This document shows positions 44,039 through 52,815 of a stretch of 64,000 bases of DNA, one piece after another (within the stretch, counting starts at the first letter, position 1; each line of letters opens with the position of its first letter). This DNA comes from Halalkalibacter krulwichiae (lineage in GTDB: Bacteria; Bacillota; Bacilli; Bacillales; Bacillaceae_D): the NCBI RefSeq assembly GCF_002109385.1, contig NZ_CP020814.1, forward strand, positions 3,991,501 to 4,055,500, written 5' to 3'. Position numbers and translations under genes: made by a program. The notes beneath the pieces are model-generated. The model saw only the letters and a program-made list of their open reading frames with translations, did no database searches and had not been told where the DNA came from.

Positions 44039-44947
44039 TCATCCCTTTGCAATCTTCTGCACATCCTTCACAATCCTCACACGATCCTCCACACGATAAT
44101 ACCTCACACAATTTTCATCTTCAGGGGAAAGACCCGCACTTTGAAAAACCCCAACAAATCGATAGCGATTAAATCCGAGATTGTCCTTGTATTTCGCAAA
44201 TACCGCTCTTTTTCGATTCAAGTTCATTTCTTCAAGGTGGTTTGCTTTTCTCTGTTCTACGATTGTTTCATCCTGATGGGATTCGTCAATATAGGACCAA
44301 TCCTCTGCCAAATAATTAAGCCAACCGTTAGCTACAGATTTCGTATTTCCATCGACAATGATAGACAACTTTGGGCACCACAACCACGTATGATCCAGCA
44401 CCCGAAACCAACTGCGTTGATAGCTCTTTGCATTCTTGCCAAATACCGTATTGACAATGTCTTTAATGTCCTTAAAAGACACTTCATCATGAATCGATAA
44501 ATAGTCTTGTTGTTTTATTTCATCGAGCTCTTCCTCATATGTGAGCCACCTTAAAGGCGTTTTTACTTCCTTCTCTTGTATAATCGACACGACTTCGTTA
44601 ATGCGGTGATGGATTTCGTCAATCGTTCTAGTTGCATCAATACGAAGACAGACAAAGTCGTCAATCGACTCTTCATTAACAGCTGAAATAATGTCATCCA
44701 TTCGAAGGTTGTCTGCTTCTTGATTTCCCAAATGATAGGCTTCATCGACCTCTATTCCAATATGTAACTGTGGAAAATATAAATCCATTAACGCATGGCT
44801 ACCATTTTTTCGTTTCACGTATTGCTGACTCACCGGCTTTATATTCACATTGTCTATCTTATGCCAAATGGCCGTTAAAATATAATTCTCGTAATCTTTT
44901 CTTTTCGTTCTTGAGAATGTTTTTACTAGATAATCACATTTATTCAT
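44039..44947 (-). CDS. AbaSI/PvuRts1I-like modification-dependent restriction endonuclease
   Basis: 302 residues. Starts MNKCDYLVKTFSRTKRKDYENYILTAIWH and carries a Vsr-like nuclease core (ALMDLYFPQLHIGIEVDEAYH, with Asp and Glu-Val-Asp-Glu residues, and LRIDATRT). The C half (about 155-302: QRSWFRVLDHTWLWCPKLSI ... NRYRFVGVFQ ... CVRYYRVEDRVRIV) fits an SRA-like reader domain. Such enzymes cut DNA holding 5-hydroxymethylcytosine or its glucosylated form, a defence against T-even-type phages. No methyltransferase lies nearby, as expected for a type IV enzyme. Assignment comes from remembered family pattern. Confidence 0.75.
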   Translation of the reverse strand: MNKCDYLVKTFSRTKRKDYENYILTAIWHKIDNVNIKPVSQQYVKRKNGSHALMDLYFPQLHIGIEVDEAYHLGNQEADNLRMDDIISAVNEESIDDFVCLRIDATRTIDEIHHRINEVVSIIQEKEVKTPLRWLTYEEELDEIKQQDYLSIHDEVSFKDIKDIVNTVFGKNAKSYQRSWFRVLDHTWLWCPKLSIIVDGNTKSVANGWLNYLAEDWSYIDESHQDETIVEQRKANHLEEMNLNRKRAVFAKYKDNLGFNRYRFVGVFQSAGLSPEDENCVRYYRVEDRVRIVKDVQKIAKG

Positions 44948-45008
44948 TGATAGTCTCCTCTGTTATGTCCGAAATATCCTATCACTTGTATTCTCAAACC
45001 CTTCACCA

Positions 45009-45356
45009 TTATACACGCCCCAAATGCGTATCTTTAAAACTAGATGGATACTTCAAACCATATCCGAGCATTCTGTCCATGCCTATATGAGCAGATAAAA
45101 TAAGGCCAAATGCTACTAACATTGAGCTAGATATCAACACTCCACTCATAATAATGAAAATCGCTAAGCTATACGTATGAACTATGTTATATAAAATAGC
45201 GCCTACTTTCTGATTGATCAAATAGCCGATCATTGAGATATCTGGTGCCAATAACAGCACAAAGAATAATAGCCAGCTAAATTGAAAGGATGAGTACAAA
45301 TAAAGACTTAGGATGAGGACAGCTGCTCCCTCTACATGCAATAAAATTTTATTCAT
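45009..45356 (-). CDS. DUF4260 family membrane protein
   Basis: About 115 residues, four hydrophobic segments. Family marks: LHVEGAAVLILSLYLY, LLAPDISMIGYLINQKVGAILYNIVHTYSLA and SAHIGMDRMLGYGLKYPSSFKDTHLGRV. The His-Asp-Arg in AHIGMDRMLGYGLKY is the DUF4260 hallmark. Function unknown. The ATG at 45356 is preferred over a GTG nine bases earlier. Confidence 0.85.
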   Translation of the reverse strand: MNKILLHVEGAAVLILSLYLYSSFQFSWLLFFVLLLAPDISMIGYLINQKVGAILYNIVHTYSLAIFIIMSGVLISSSMLVAFGLILSAHIGMDRMLGYGLKYPSSFKDTHLGRV

Positions 45357-45446
45357 CACGTCCACTGCCTTTCATTTTTTATAAATACATATTCGGCATT
45401 TACGTCAAAATTCCTCATCCAACGAGATGTTATTTCAGCACGTTTT

Positions 45447-46337
45447 CTATTCACCTATCTCACTTACCGTCCGAATCTCCTCAATCAGCTCAACCACAGC
45501 TGGTGGCAGCATTCGAACGTTTGAAAAAGCTACGTACACCGGTCTTTGAAGGTGTTTAGAACGTATTCTGCGTGTGATTAGGTTTGGGTTCGCGTTGTAG
45601 CGAGTATAGCTTTCTGGCAGGATCGAGATGCCAAGGTCTTGTTCGATTAAGCTACATGCCGTTTCGAAGCGTTCGTACTCAAACATGATCGATGGTTTCA
45701 GCTCTTCTTTCGCAAATGCTTCAAGTATGTTTTCTCTTGTTTGAAAGCCTTTTGTGCTAATGATGAATTCTTCGTTGATCATGTCGCTTAATGAGACCTT
45801 GGGTTGTTTGGCAAGTCTGTGATCTTTATGAACGACTAACACGAATTCTTCGACATATAATTCCGATACGCTGATCTCATCCGATTCAATCGGTTGATTC
45901 GTAATGGTCAGGTGGACATCATAGTTTTCGATCGCTTGGATGACATTTTCATGGCCGAGTGTTTCCTTTAAATCTAAGCAAATGTCAGGGTATTTCTCTT
46001 TGAATGTTTTAATCCTTCCTAGCAACCAAAACTTTGATGATTCAATAAATCCAATCGATATCGTTCCTCTTCCTACTTGCTTAATTTCATGTAATTCCTT
46101 TGCCATGTTGTCGTATTTCTTCATTAATTCTTGCGCCTTCGTGTAGAAGGCTTGTCCCGATTCTGTGATCGAAAAGCTTCTTGTGTTTCTTTCTAGCAGT
46201 TGAAACCCGACTTCTTTTTCCAGCTTTTTAATGGCGTTGCTTAAAGAAGGCTGCGAGATATGAAGGGCCTCTGCCGCTTTTGAGAAATGCTTTAAGTTTA
46301 CAACGGTAATAAAATAACGAAGCTGCCGGAGATCCAT
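45447..46337 (-). CDS. LysR family transcriptional regulator
   Basis: 296 residues. Helix-turn-helix MDLRQLRYFITVVNLKHFSKAAEALHISQPSLSNAIKKLEKEVGFQLLERN, then a periplasmic-binding-like effector domain. GGAGGGG precedes the ATG. Divergent from hutG-gltS, so it probably activates that operon in response to a histidine- or glutamate-related ligand. Confidence 0.9.
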   Translation of the reverse strand: MDLRQLRYFITVVNLKHFSKAAEALHISQPSLSNAIKKLEKEVGFQLLERNTRSFSITESGQAFYTKAQELMKKYDNMAKELHEIKQVGRGTISIGFIESSKFWLLGRIKTFKEKYPDICLDLKETLGHENVIQAIENYDVHLTITNQPIESDEISVSELYVEEFVLVVHKDHRLAKQPKVSLSDMINEEFIISTKGFQTRENILEAFAKEELKPSIMFEYERFETACSLIEQDLGISILPESYTRYNANPNLITRRIRSKHLQRPVYVAFSNVRMLPPAVVELIEEIRTVSEIGE

Positions 46338-46355
46338 TTTTCCCCTCCTTCATTT

Positions 46356-46370
46356 ATAGTTTTAAACTAT
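46356..46370. promoter_or_regulatory. Perfect palindrome between lysR and hutG
   Basis: ATAGTTTTAAACTAT has arms of seven around one base, 20 bp upstream of the lysR start in the divergent promoter region. Its T-N11-A form fits a LysR-type box. Confidence 0.5.
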
Positions 46371-46466
46371 TATTTTATATTTTTTTGATATTGGTAATTA
46401 TATATCGACTCCATTATACTTTTCAATAATCACAAATAATCAGAATTTTAAGAGGAGGGCGAACCA

Positions 46467-47444
46467 ATGTATGTAAAACCGACTCAAGACTATTGGCACG
46501 GAAGAATCGATGATCCAACAGATCGTAGGAGTTTTCGCTTTCATCAAATGATTAAGCTAGCCAACCTTGATCAACTGATAGAAAAAGGAAAGACTGACCG
46601 CAAAGCATTCGCATTCCTTGGCTTTCAATGTGATGAGGGTGTAAGAAGAAACAAAGGGCGTACCGGCGCGAAACAAGGACCGATTGCAATTCGAAAGGCA
46701 CTATCATCCCTGCCTTGGCATTTCGATGAACAGACAGATGTCTTTGATGTTGGCGATGTCGTTTGTGAAAAGAAAGAGATGGAACAAGCGCAAGCCGAGT
46801 TAGGAGATGCGGTTCATACTCTATTGAGAAACAACGTACAACCGATGATTCTTGGCGGAGGCCATGAAACATTGTACGGTCACTATCTCGGTGTTCGTAA
46901 AACACTTGGGCCATCAGCCAAGCTTGGAATCATTAATATTGATGCACATTTTGATATGCGTTCATACGATGTCGAAACATCCTCTGGAACCATGTTTAAG
47001 CAAATTCTTGACCATGATGACAAATGCGGCTACTTCTGTGTGGGCATCCAAAAGCTCGGCAATACCGCTTTGTTATTTGATTTAGCTGACGAGCACCACG
47101 TTCAGTATGTCTATGATGAAGAAGTAAATGATAATGAGATCACCACTACTTTCAAGAAGCTTGATGCCTTTATCGACCGCTATGATCAAATCCTTCTGAC
47201 TTTATGTACCGATTCGATCAATTCAGCGTTTGCACCTGGAGTAAGTGCACCAACGCCTTTTGGCTTAGAACCCAAAACCGTCCGTCAACTACTCCGTCAT
47301 ATTCAGTCACACGAAAAAACGAAATCCTTCGATCTATGTGAAGTCAATCCATCTCTAGATGAACACAACAAGACCGCTAAACTTGCGGCCCAGTTCATAG
47401 CTGATACAATGATGCACGTAGAACAGCGGGAAAAACAATACTAA
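46467..47444 (+). CDS. hutG: Formimidoylglutamase
   Basis: 325 residues of the ureohydrolase (arginase) family. Mn-site motifs GGGHETLYGHY, NIDAHFDMRSYD and LCTDSINSAFAPGVSAP, with the Ser-Ile-Asn replacing the Asp-x-Asp of arginase as in many HutG. Converts N-formimidoyl-L-glutamate to glutamate plus formamide, the last step of histidine breakdown. No hutH, hutU or hutI is in the window. 15 nt upstream of gltS. Confidence 0.88.
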   Translation: MYVKPTQDYWHGRIDDPTDRRSFRFHQMIKLANLDQLIEKGKTDRKAFAFLGFQCDEGVRRNKGRTGAKQGPIAIRKALSSLPWHFDEQTDVFDVGDVVCEKKEMEQAQAELGDAVHTLLRNNVQPMILGGGHETLYGHYLGVRKTLGPSAKLGIINIDAHFDMRSYDVETSSGTMFKQILDHDDKCGYFCVGIQKLGNTALLFDLADEHHVQYVYDEEVNDNEITTTFKKLDAFIDRYDQILLTLCTDSINSAFAPGVSAPTPFGLEPKTVRQLLRHIQSHEKTKSFDLCEVNPSLDEHNKTAKLAAQFIADTMMHVEQREKQY

Positions 47445-47459
47445 CAGGAGGTATGTTCC

Positions 47460-48665
47460 ATGAGCATTGAATTGAATCAGATTACTACTTTATTTTTAGC
47501 CGTTATACTTCTTTTAATTGGAAGCGTTCTCGTAAAAAGAGTTCAATTCCTTAGCCGCTTCTGCATCCCGGCTCCTGTCGTTGGAGGATTGCTTTTTGCT
47601 CTTATTATCGTTTTAGTTAGACAGACAGGAATCACGATTACGATGGACACGTCCCTTCAAGGGTTATTCATGCTTACGTTCTTTACAACAGTTGGTCTTG
47701 GTGCCAGCTTTAAGCTCGTGAAGCTTGGAGGTAAGCTGCTACTCATTTACTGGATCGCTTGTGGATTTTTAGCTTTATTCCAAAGTGTAATTGGGATCTC
47801 ACTTGCTAGTGTATTCGGGTTAGATCCATTGTTAGGGGTTATGTTTGGAGCGGTATCGATGGAAGGTGGCCACGGAGCTGCTACAGCTTTCGGTGGAACA
47901 ATTGAAGAACTCGGCATTGAATCAGCCTTGTCGATTGGTCTTGCTGCAGCGACATTTGGATTAATAGCCGGTGGATTAGTCGGTGGTCCAACGGTGAAGT
48001 ACTTAATTACGAAACACAAATTGAAAGCTACTGAACCGAAACAAGAAAATGAGATTGCCGCAACAAGTGAACATGTACAGGACTCTTCATCAATGAAGCT
48101 TAACTCGCAAACATTTATGGTCCAAATTTTAATTATCACATTTTGTATGGCTATAGGATCTTATTTAGGCGAATTATTCTCAACGGCAACAGGATTCGTC
48201 CTTCCGAATTACGTTGGAGCGATGTTTGTAGCGGTTATTACCCGAAACGTCATCGACCACTTCAACAAAAACACCGTCGATATGAAGAGCATCTCCTTTA
48301 TCGGCGACGTGACACTCGGACTATTCCTGTCAATGGCTTTAATGAGCATCAAACTATGGGAAGTTACAGCGCTTGCGCTTCCGATGTTCGTCATCGTATT
48401 CGTTCAAGTAGTCTTCGTTGTCCTTCTAGGCATCTTCGTCTTATTTAGATTATTCGGTAAAGACTATGACGCTGCCGTTATGGTCGGAGGCTTTGCAGGT
48501 CACGGACTCGGCGCAACGCCTAATGCAATGGCCAACATGTCAGCGATCACAGAAAAATACGGCCCTTCTCGAAAAGCCTTTTTAATCGTCCCAATCGTAG
48601 GTGCCTTTCTTATTGATGTATTTGCGATGCCAATTATTATTACGAGCATTAATTTATTGCAGTAA
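47460..48665 (+). CDS. gltS: Sodium/glutamate symporter GltS
   Basis: 401 residues, ten or more membrane helices in two inverted repeats. GltS marks: FLSRFCIPAPVVGGLLFAL, FFTTVGLGASFKLVKLGGK, MEGGHGAATAFGGTIEELG and GGFAGHGLGATPNAMANM. Moves glutamate with sodium. Co-operonic with hutG, whose product is glutamate, so it may import glutamate or release the excess. AGGAGG site upstream. Confidence 0.92.
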   Translation: MSIELNQITTLFLAVILLLIGSVLVKRVQFLSRFCIPAPVVGGLLFALIIVLVRQTGITITMDTSLQGLFMLTFFTTVGLGASFKLVKLGGKLLLIYWIACGFLALFQSVIGISLASVFGLDPLLGVMFGAVSMEGGHGAATAFGGTIEELGIESALSIGLAAATFGLIAGGLVGGPTVKYLITKHKLKATEPKQENEIAATSEHVQDSSSMKLNSQTFMVQILIITFCMAIGSYLGELFSTATGFVLPNYVGAMFVAVITRNVIDHFNKNTVDMKSISFIGDVTLGLFLSMALMSIKLWEVTALALPMFVIVFVQVVFVVLLGIFVLFRLFGKDYDAAVMVGGFAGHGLGATPNAMANMSAITEKYGPSRKAFLIVPIVGAFLIDVFAMPIIITSINLLQ

Positions 48666-48675
48666 ACGAACATAC

Positions 48676-48706
48676 AAAAAGGAGCTTGGCTATCAAGCTC
48701 CTTTTG
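48676..48706. terminator. Rho-independent terminator
   Basis: AAAAGGAGCTTG / CAAGCTCCTTTT stem with a five-base loop, 11 nt after the gltS stop. Confidence 0.88.
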
Positions 48707-48731
48707 CTATGATTTGTTATTCAAAAGTTAC

Positions 48732-49184
48732 TTACCTACTTTCTTTTGAATAAACGTTCTTAAACCGTTCACATACAACTAACATCTTTGGTGAAAATTC
48801 GATGCCGTATTCTTTTAACATAGCAGTAAAAAACGTTTCGTGTGCCTCCCACCAAAACTGGTAATCTCCTTCGCCTTCTGCTAGAGCAAATTCCTCTGTT
48901 ACCTCATTCATCGGAACAACTTCTACCGATTGAATTTGAATGACTGCAGCAGGCTCACCCTGACTATCTAAAACAATATAATATTCCCCCGTTTTAGGTA
49001 AAGCTGCTTCTTCCAATTCATAAAATATGAAACCAGAAGTAGTCGCTGTTTTCTTTCCTTCAACAACTAAACGAGCTAACAAATCAGCAGAAGCTCCAAA
49101 TTGAAAAGCATCTTTGTATTCTATTCCTTCCTTATGAACTGCTGTACAAAACTCATCCCAAAATTTTTTCATTCTATTATTCAT
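48732..49184 (-). CDS. ASCH domain protein
   Basis: 150 residues from the ATG at 49184. ASCH fold signature: KDAFQFGASADLLARLVVEGKKTATTSG, a charged core GKKT, GEPAAVIQIQSVEVVPMNEVTEEFALAEGEGD and WWEAHETFF. ASCH proteins bind RNA or modified nucleosides; some hydrolyse N4-acetylcytidine. Similar to Bacillus YhfF. Single gene. Confidence 0.86.
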   Translation of the reverse strand: MNNRMKKFWDEFCTAVHKEGIEYKDAFQFGASADLLARLVVEGKKTATTSGFIFYELEEAALPKTGEYYIVLDSQGEPAAVIQIQSVEVVPMNEVTEEFALAEGEGDYQFWWEAHETFFTAMLKEYGIEFSPKMLVVCERFKNVYSKESR

Positions 49185-49245
49185 CCTTATCATCCTTTAA
49201 CCTTACGTTTTTCTTCCTCTTTTATCCTACTCTTTACATGAATAG

Positions 49246-49279
49246 AAAAAAAAGCAATCCCTGCTTATTCAAGGATTGC
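49246..49279 (-). terminator. Terminator of the SRPBCC gene
   Basis: GCAATCC / GGATTGC stem and T8 on the minus strand. Confidence 0.75.
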
Positions 49280-49339
49280 ATCCGCACTTTTTATCCTTCA
49301 TTATACTTATCGAGCACTCTTTTGATGTGCTCTAGTTCT

Positions 49340-49782
49340 TTATCCCTTATGTTGTTCCGCCAATTGCTTAATGACCTTTTTCGATTCCGCCGCAAATTCT
49401 ACTGAAGCATCATAGTAAGGTTGGCCATCTTTTATAAGTGAAAAGTCGCCAATTTTTATTTTTAATAATGTACAACCATGTAGATCTTCTAATTGATACA
49501 GATAGGCCACGTCCCCCTCCTGCGGTTGTACTTCCCACTTCGACAAGGACAAGGCAATTTTTAATTCTTTCTCTTCTTCTGCTTTTATAATGGTTGTCAC
49601 AGTCTCTCCTCCGTTAGGATTTTCCCAAACCACTTTGCTACCCTTCGTCATCTTTTCACTCGGATAACCTTCTGGAAGAGCATCCCACTTCGCTACATAT
49701 TCGGGGTAATAAGAACCTCCCAAACCGTTGATGGAGTTGCCTCGATCAAGATCTCATCTGTTACAATCAACTTTTCTGCCAC
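49340..49782 (-). pseudogene. SRPBCC/AHSA1 domain protein, frameshifted
   Basis: A GTG at 49782 after AGGAGG starts MAEKLIVTDEILIEATPSTVWEVLITPNM and then stops. The next frame continues EYVAKWDALPEGYPSEKMTKGSKVVWENPNGGE ... QLAEQHKG. One added base in the G4 run at 49703-49706 gives TVWEVLITPEYVAKWDALPEG, the usual AHSA1 beta-sheet opening. Ligand-binding hydrophobic-cavity proteins of this type are often paired with an ArsR regulator; none is intact here. The break may be a sequencing error. Confidence 0.78.
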
Positions 49783-49875
49783 TTTATTTACCTCCTATTT
49801 TTGAAGCGCCTTACTCAATACCGTAAAGCTAAGTTTCCCTGTTTCTAGAGCTAAATGCAACTCATCGTTGCAGCC

Positions 49876-50781
49876 CTACCTTCTCACCACGCTATTTCTC
49901 ACCAAAAACTTCCCAGCAAAGCGCATCGGTACTCCAACTCCATCCTTCTCAGCATGGATGTGCAAATGAGGCTCTGTTGTATTGCCTGAGTTCCCGATCA
50001 ATCCAAGGAAGTCACCTACTTCAACAGACATCCCTTCCTCTACTTGAACCGTGCCCTCCTGCATATGAGCGATGAAGACGATCGCCTCTGATCCTACGCA
50101 ACTAAGGGCAACATAGTTGCCTTCTGGATGAGTCGGGTCTGACTCTGGTGGTGTGTAATCAGGAAGGTCATTTCTCGCTTCAAGTACTTCCCCTGTGCAC
50201 GGACTATAGAGCTCAGCCCCATAGATTTCATATTTCTCTAACTCACTTGGATAGATTCCTTTCGTGCGAAAACCAAAGGCATTCAGCTGAGTTACATCTA
50301 GAGCATACTGTTGCGGCAAATAAGCATTATGGTAGTTCATCATTGGATGATTGCCACCTTGACCGACATAATAGTGGCCATCCTCTAACGGAAACACAAG
50401 CTCAATCGCCTCATCCTCTGTCGTTAAACTACTAAGAGCAAACAGTGAATACAAACCAAAAACCGTAAGCAAAAAGCCATCCAACGCGAACGACCATTTC
50501 TGACTACGCGTAAACCCTGATCTAAAAGGCAAGTGCCTAACCTTCCTCCACGAAAGGTAAAAAACAACCAACGGCAGCACGACCCATAAATAACGGAAAT
50601 AATAGCCAAGCCAATCCCAGCGCCCCGTTAAGAAAATCCATGTCATATACATCGAAAGCGCCACCACATGAACAAGCCAATGCAGCTTACAATGATGCGT
50701 CCCCTTCCAGAGCAAAAGCGAAAGTAACGTCGCCGGTAAAACAAATTGAAAAACGATTAATTGAATAATAGCAAGTGTCAT
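49876..50781 (-). CDS. Membrane-anchored M23 family metallopeptidase
   Basis: 301 residues. Four N-terminal membrane helices (about 1-125), then an extracellular M23 (LytM-type) domain: NYHNAYLPQQYALDV with His and Asp, YSPCTGEVLEARNDLPD, GNYVALSCVGSEAIVFIAHMQEGTVQVEEGMSVEVGDFLGLIGNSGNTTEPHLHIHAE with the HxH pair. Likely a cell-wall endopeptidase or a degenerate peptidase with a regulatory role. Transcribed alone. Confidence 0.85.
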   Translation of the reverse strand: MTLAIIQLIVFQFVLPATLLSLLLWKGTHHCKLHWLVHVVALSMYMTWIFLTGRWDWLGYYFRYLWVVLPLVVFYLSWRKVRHLPFRSGFTRSQKWSFALDGFLLTVFGLYSLFALSSLTTEDEAIELVFPLEDGHYYVGQGGNHPMMNYHNAYLPQQYALDVTQLNAFGFRTKGIYPSELEKYEIYGAELYSPCTGEVLEARNDLPDYTPPESDPTHPEGNYVALSCVGSEAIVFIAHMQEGTVQVEEGMSVEVGDFLGLIGNSGNTTEPHLHIHAEKDGVGVPMRFAGKFLVRNSVVRR

Positions 50782-50925
50782 TGCTCACCCTCCAAATATT
50801 GATCCTCTCTTATACGATATCTATGCGCGTGAAGTTTCGTAAAGAATAAATTTGGCTTTCACACCTATTCTCTCCTAAAAGGTGCTCTATCAAAACTCAG
50901 ATTAAGATTAATAGCTAAGCTCACT

Positions 50926-50968
50926 AAAAAGGAACCCGCTCTCTAATCAGAGATGCAAGGTTCCTTTC
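50926..50968. terminator. Terminator of the BCCT gene
   Basis: AAAAAGGAACC / AGGTTCCTTT stem with a long loop; T5 on the minus strand. The 235-bp gap 50782-51016 otherwise holds only the TGGTGCCAGGCAC palindrome at 50998-51010. Confidence 0.72.
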
Positions 50969-51016
50969 TCTTCGACAAGATTCGAGGAAATTCGGGTGGT
51001 GCCAGGCACGCCACAC

Positions 51017-52537
51017 CTACGCCACCTTCTTCCCTTTCCCCTTAGCTGTTCCATGACGCTCTTCTTTTAAATCCTGATTCAGCCCTTTAATCAATCCGTA
51101 GCACATGACTAGGACGATAAAAGTAAGGGGCAGCGCACTAACGATAATCGCCGTTTGCAATCCAGCAAGCCCTCCTGAAGCCATTAAGACGATCGTCGAT
51201 GCCACTAAAATAATGGCCCACGTTATTTTTACTCGATTCGGTGGGTTTAAATCTCCACCAGTCGTCTGCATGCCTAACACAAATGTTGCAGAATCAGCTG
51301 ACGTAATGAAAAAGGTAGTAATCAATGCTACCGTCAAAATCGATAGAATAATCCCAAATGGCAGCTGTTGATAAACGTAAAACAACGCAGTTTCAAGCCC
51401 TTGCCCTGATACGTTTAGCCCTTGAATTAATTCTAAATAAATTCCTGTTCCTCCAAAGACCGTGAACCAAAGAGCACAAACAAGTGTCGGGACAAGTAAT
51501 ACAGCGATCATAAACTCTTTGATCGTTCTACCTTTGGACACGCGGGCAATGAACATCCCGACAAATGGTGTCCATGATACCCACCATGCCCAATAAAAGA
51601 CCGTCCAACCTTGGGTAAAGGCTGCTTCATCACCATCAAACGGTGATAGTCTCAAGCCCATTAAAGCAACATTTTGCACATAGCTGCCTAAGCTTGTCGT
51701 GAACATATTTAGTAGAAATAAAGTTGGACCAAGGATGAGCATCGCAAAAAAGAGTAAGGTTGCTAGGGACATATTAACATTACTTAATAGTTTAATCCCT
51801 CGCGAAATACCTGTGTTTGCTGAGATGATGAAAAGAACTGTAATGATACTCATGATGATCATTTGTACCATAAAGTTATTAGGAATACCGAAAAGATATT
51901 CTAAGCCCGCGTTTATTTGTTGAGAACCAAGCCCTAAAGAGGCTGCTACTCCGAACAAAGTTGCAAAAACAGCGACGACATCGACCGTTTGGCCGATTGG
52001 ACCTTTCACCTTTTCACCAAGCACAGGATAAAGCGTTGCACTCATTAAACCTGGTGCACCTTTACGAAACTTTTGATAAGCAAGAGCTAACGCAACAACC
52101 GCATAAATCGCCCAAGCATGTAAACCCCAGTGAAGCCACGTATAACGCATTCCAACTATGGCTGACTGTTCGGTACTACCCTCTCCCATTGGAGGTGAAG
52201 AAAAATGAGCAATTGGCTCAGATACTCCGTAGAAAAGTAGACCAATTCCCATTCCTGCAGAGAATAACATCGCAAACCAAGTCGGTCGATTAAACTCTGG
52301 CTTGGAATCTGGCTTACCAAGCTTTATTTTCCCATACTTACTAAAGATCAAGAAGATCGCAAACACAAGGAAAAAAGTAGCAACTAACTGATAAAACCAC
52401 CCAAACGACTCAAGCATAAACGCTTGCGCGACAGACATCGCTTGACCGAGTTGATCAGGGATCAAAACCCCTATTAACACGAAAAGACTAGCAATACCAA
52501 CAGATATTTTAAAAACCGACCTATCACTTTTATCCAT
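51017..52537 (-). CDS. BCCT family glycine betaine/choline transporter (OpuD-like)
   Basis: 506 residues, twelve membrane helices. BCCT motifs: FLVFAIFLIFSKYGKIKLG, FAMLFSAGMGIGLLFYGVSEPIAHF, and the substrate box WTVFYWAWWVSWTPFVGMFIARVSKGRT. TSADSATFVLGMQTT lies near the end. Imports glycine betaine, choline or carnitine with sodium for osmoprotection. Basic C-terminal tail may sense ionic strength. Single gene. Confidence 0.92.
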   Translation of the reverse strand: MDKSDRSVFKISVGIASLFVLIGVLIPDQLGQAMSVAQAFMLESFGWFYQLVATFFLVFAIFLIFSKYGKIKLGKPDSKPEFNRPTWFAMLFSAGMGIGLLFYGVSEPIAHFSSPPMGEGSTEQSAIVGMRYTWLHWGLHAWAIYAVVALALAYQKFRKGAPGLMSATLYPVLGEKVKGPIGQTVDVVAVFATLFGVAASLGLGSQQINAGLEYLFGIPNNFMVQMIIMSIITVLFIISANTGISRGIKLLSNVNMSLATLLFFAMLILGPTLFLLNMFTTSLGSYVQNVALMGLRLSPFDGDEAAFTQGWTVFYWAWWVSWTPFVGMFIARVSKGRTIKEFMIAVLLVPTLVCALWFTVFGGTGIYLELIQGLNVSGQGLETALFYVYQQLPFGIILSILTVALITTFFITSADSATFVLGMQTTGGDLNPPNRVKITWAIILVASTIVLMASGGLAGLQTAIIVSALPLTFIVLVMCYGLIKGLNQDLKEERHGTAKGKGKKVA

Positions 52538-52781
52538 AAATAACTCCCTTTCATTCTGAATGCACAGTTGATTTAACCATTAAACCATAATACTCATAAA
52601 AAGGAAAAACGCATACGTTGCGATATTTCATGAGTTTTCACGATTCTTTTCGATAGGCAAAAATGAACTTGTAGTATTTCTTTAATTGCTCTTAAATAAG
52701 TGAATATCCTTCCATTTCCTATTCTGCGACACTTCTTCTACACTTTTGACCTAGTACATAGTCAATTGTCCTACTCACAAC

Positions 52782-52809
52782 AAAGAGACTCTATGACAAG
52801 AGCCTCTTT
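52782..52809. terminator. Terminator of the SDR gene
   Basis: AAAGAG.CTC / GAG.CTCTTT stem with an eight-base loop just after the SDR stop (minus strand). Confidence 0.7.
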
Positions 52810-52815
52810 ATAGCG

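Noticed and set aside
47747..48139. 130-codon minus-strand frame
   Set aside because: Antisense to gltS; the gltS frame has full family motifs.
50998..51018. TGGTGCCAGGCACGCCACACC as a mobile REP-like element
   Set aside because: The TGCCAGGCA dyad resembles a motif scattered in bacilli, but one copy here and overlap with the transporter stop region are not enough.
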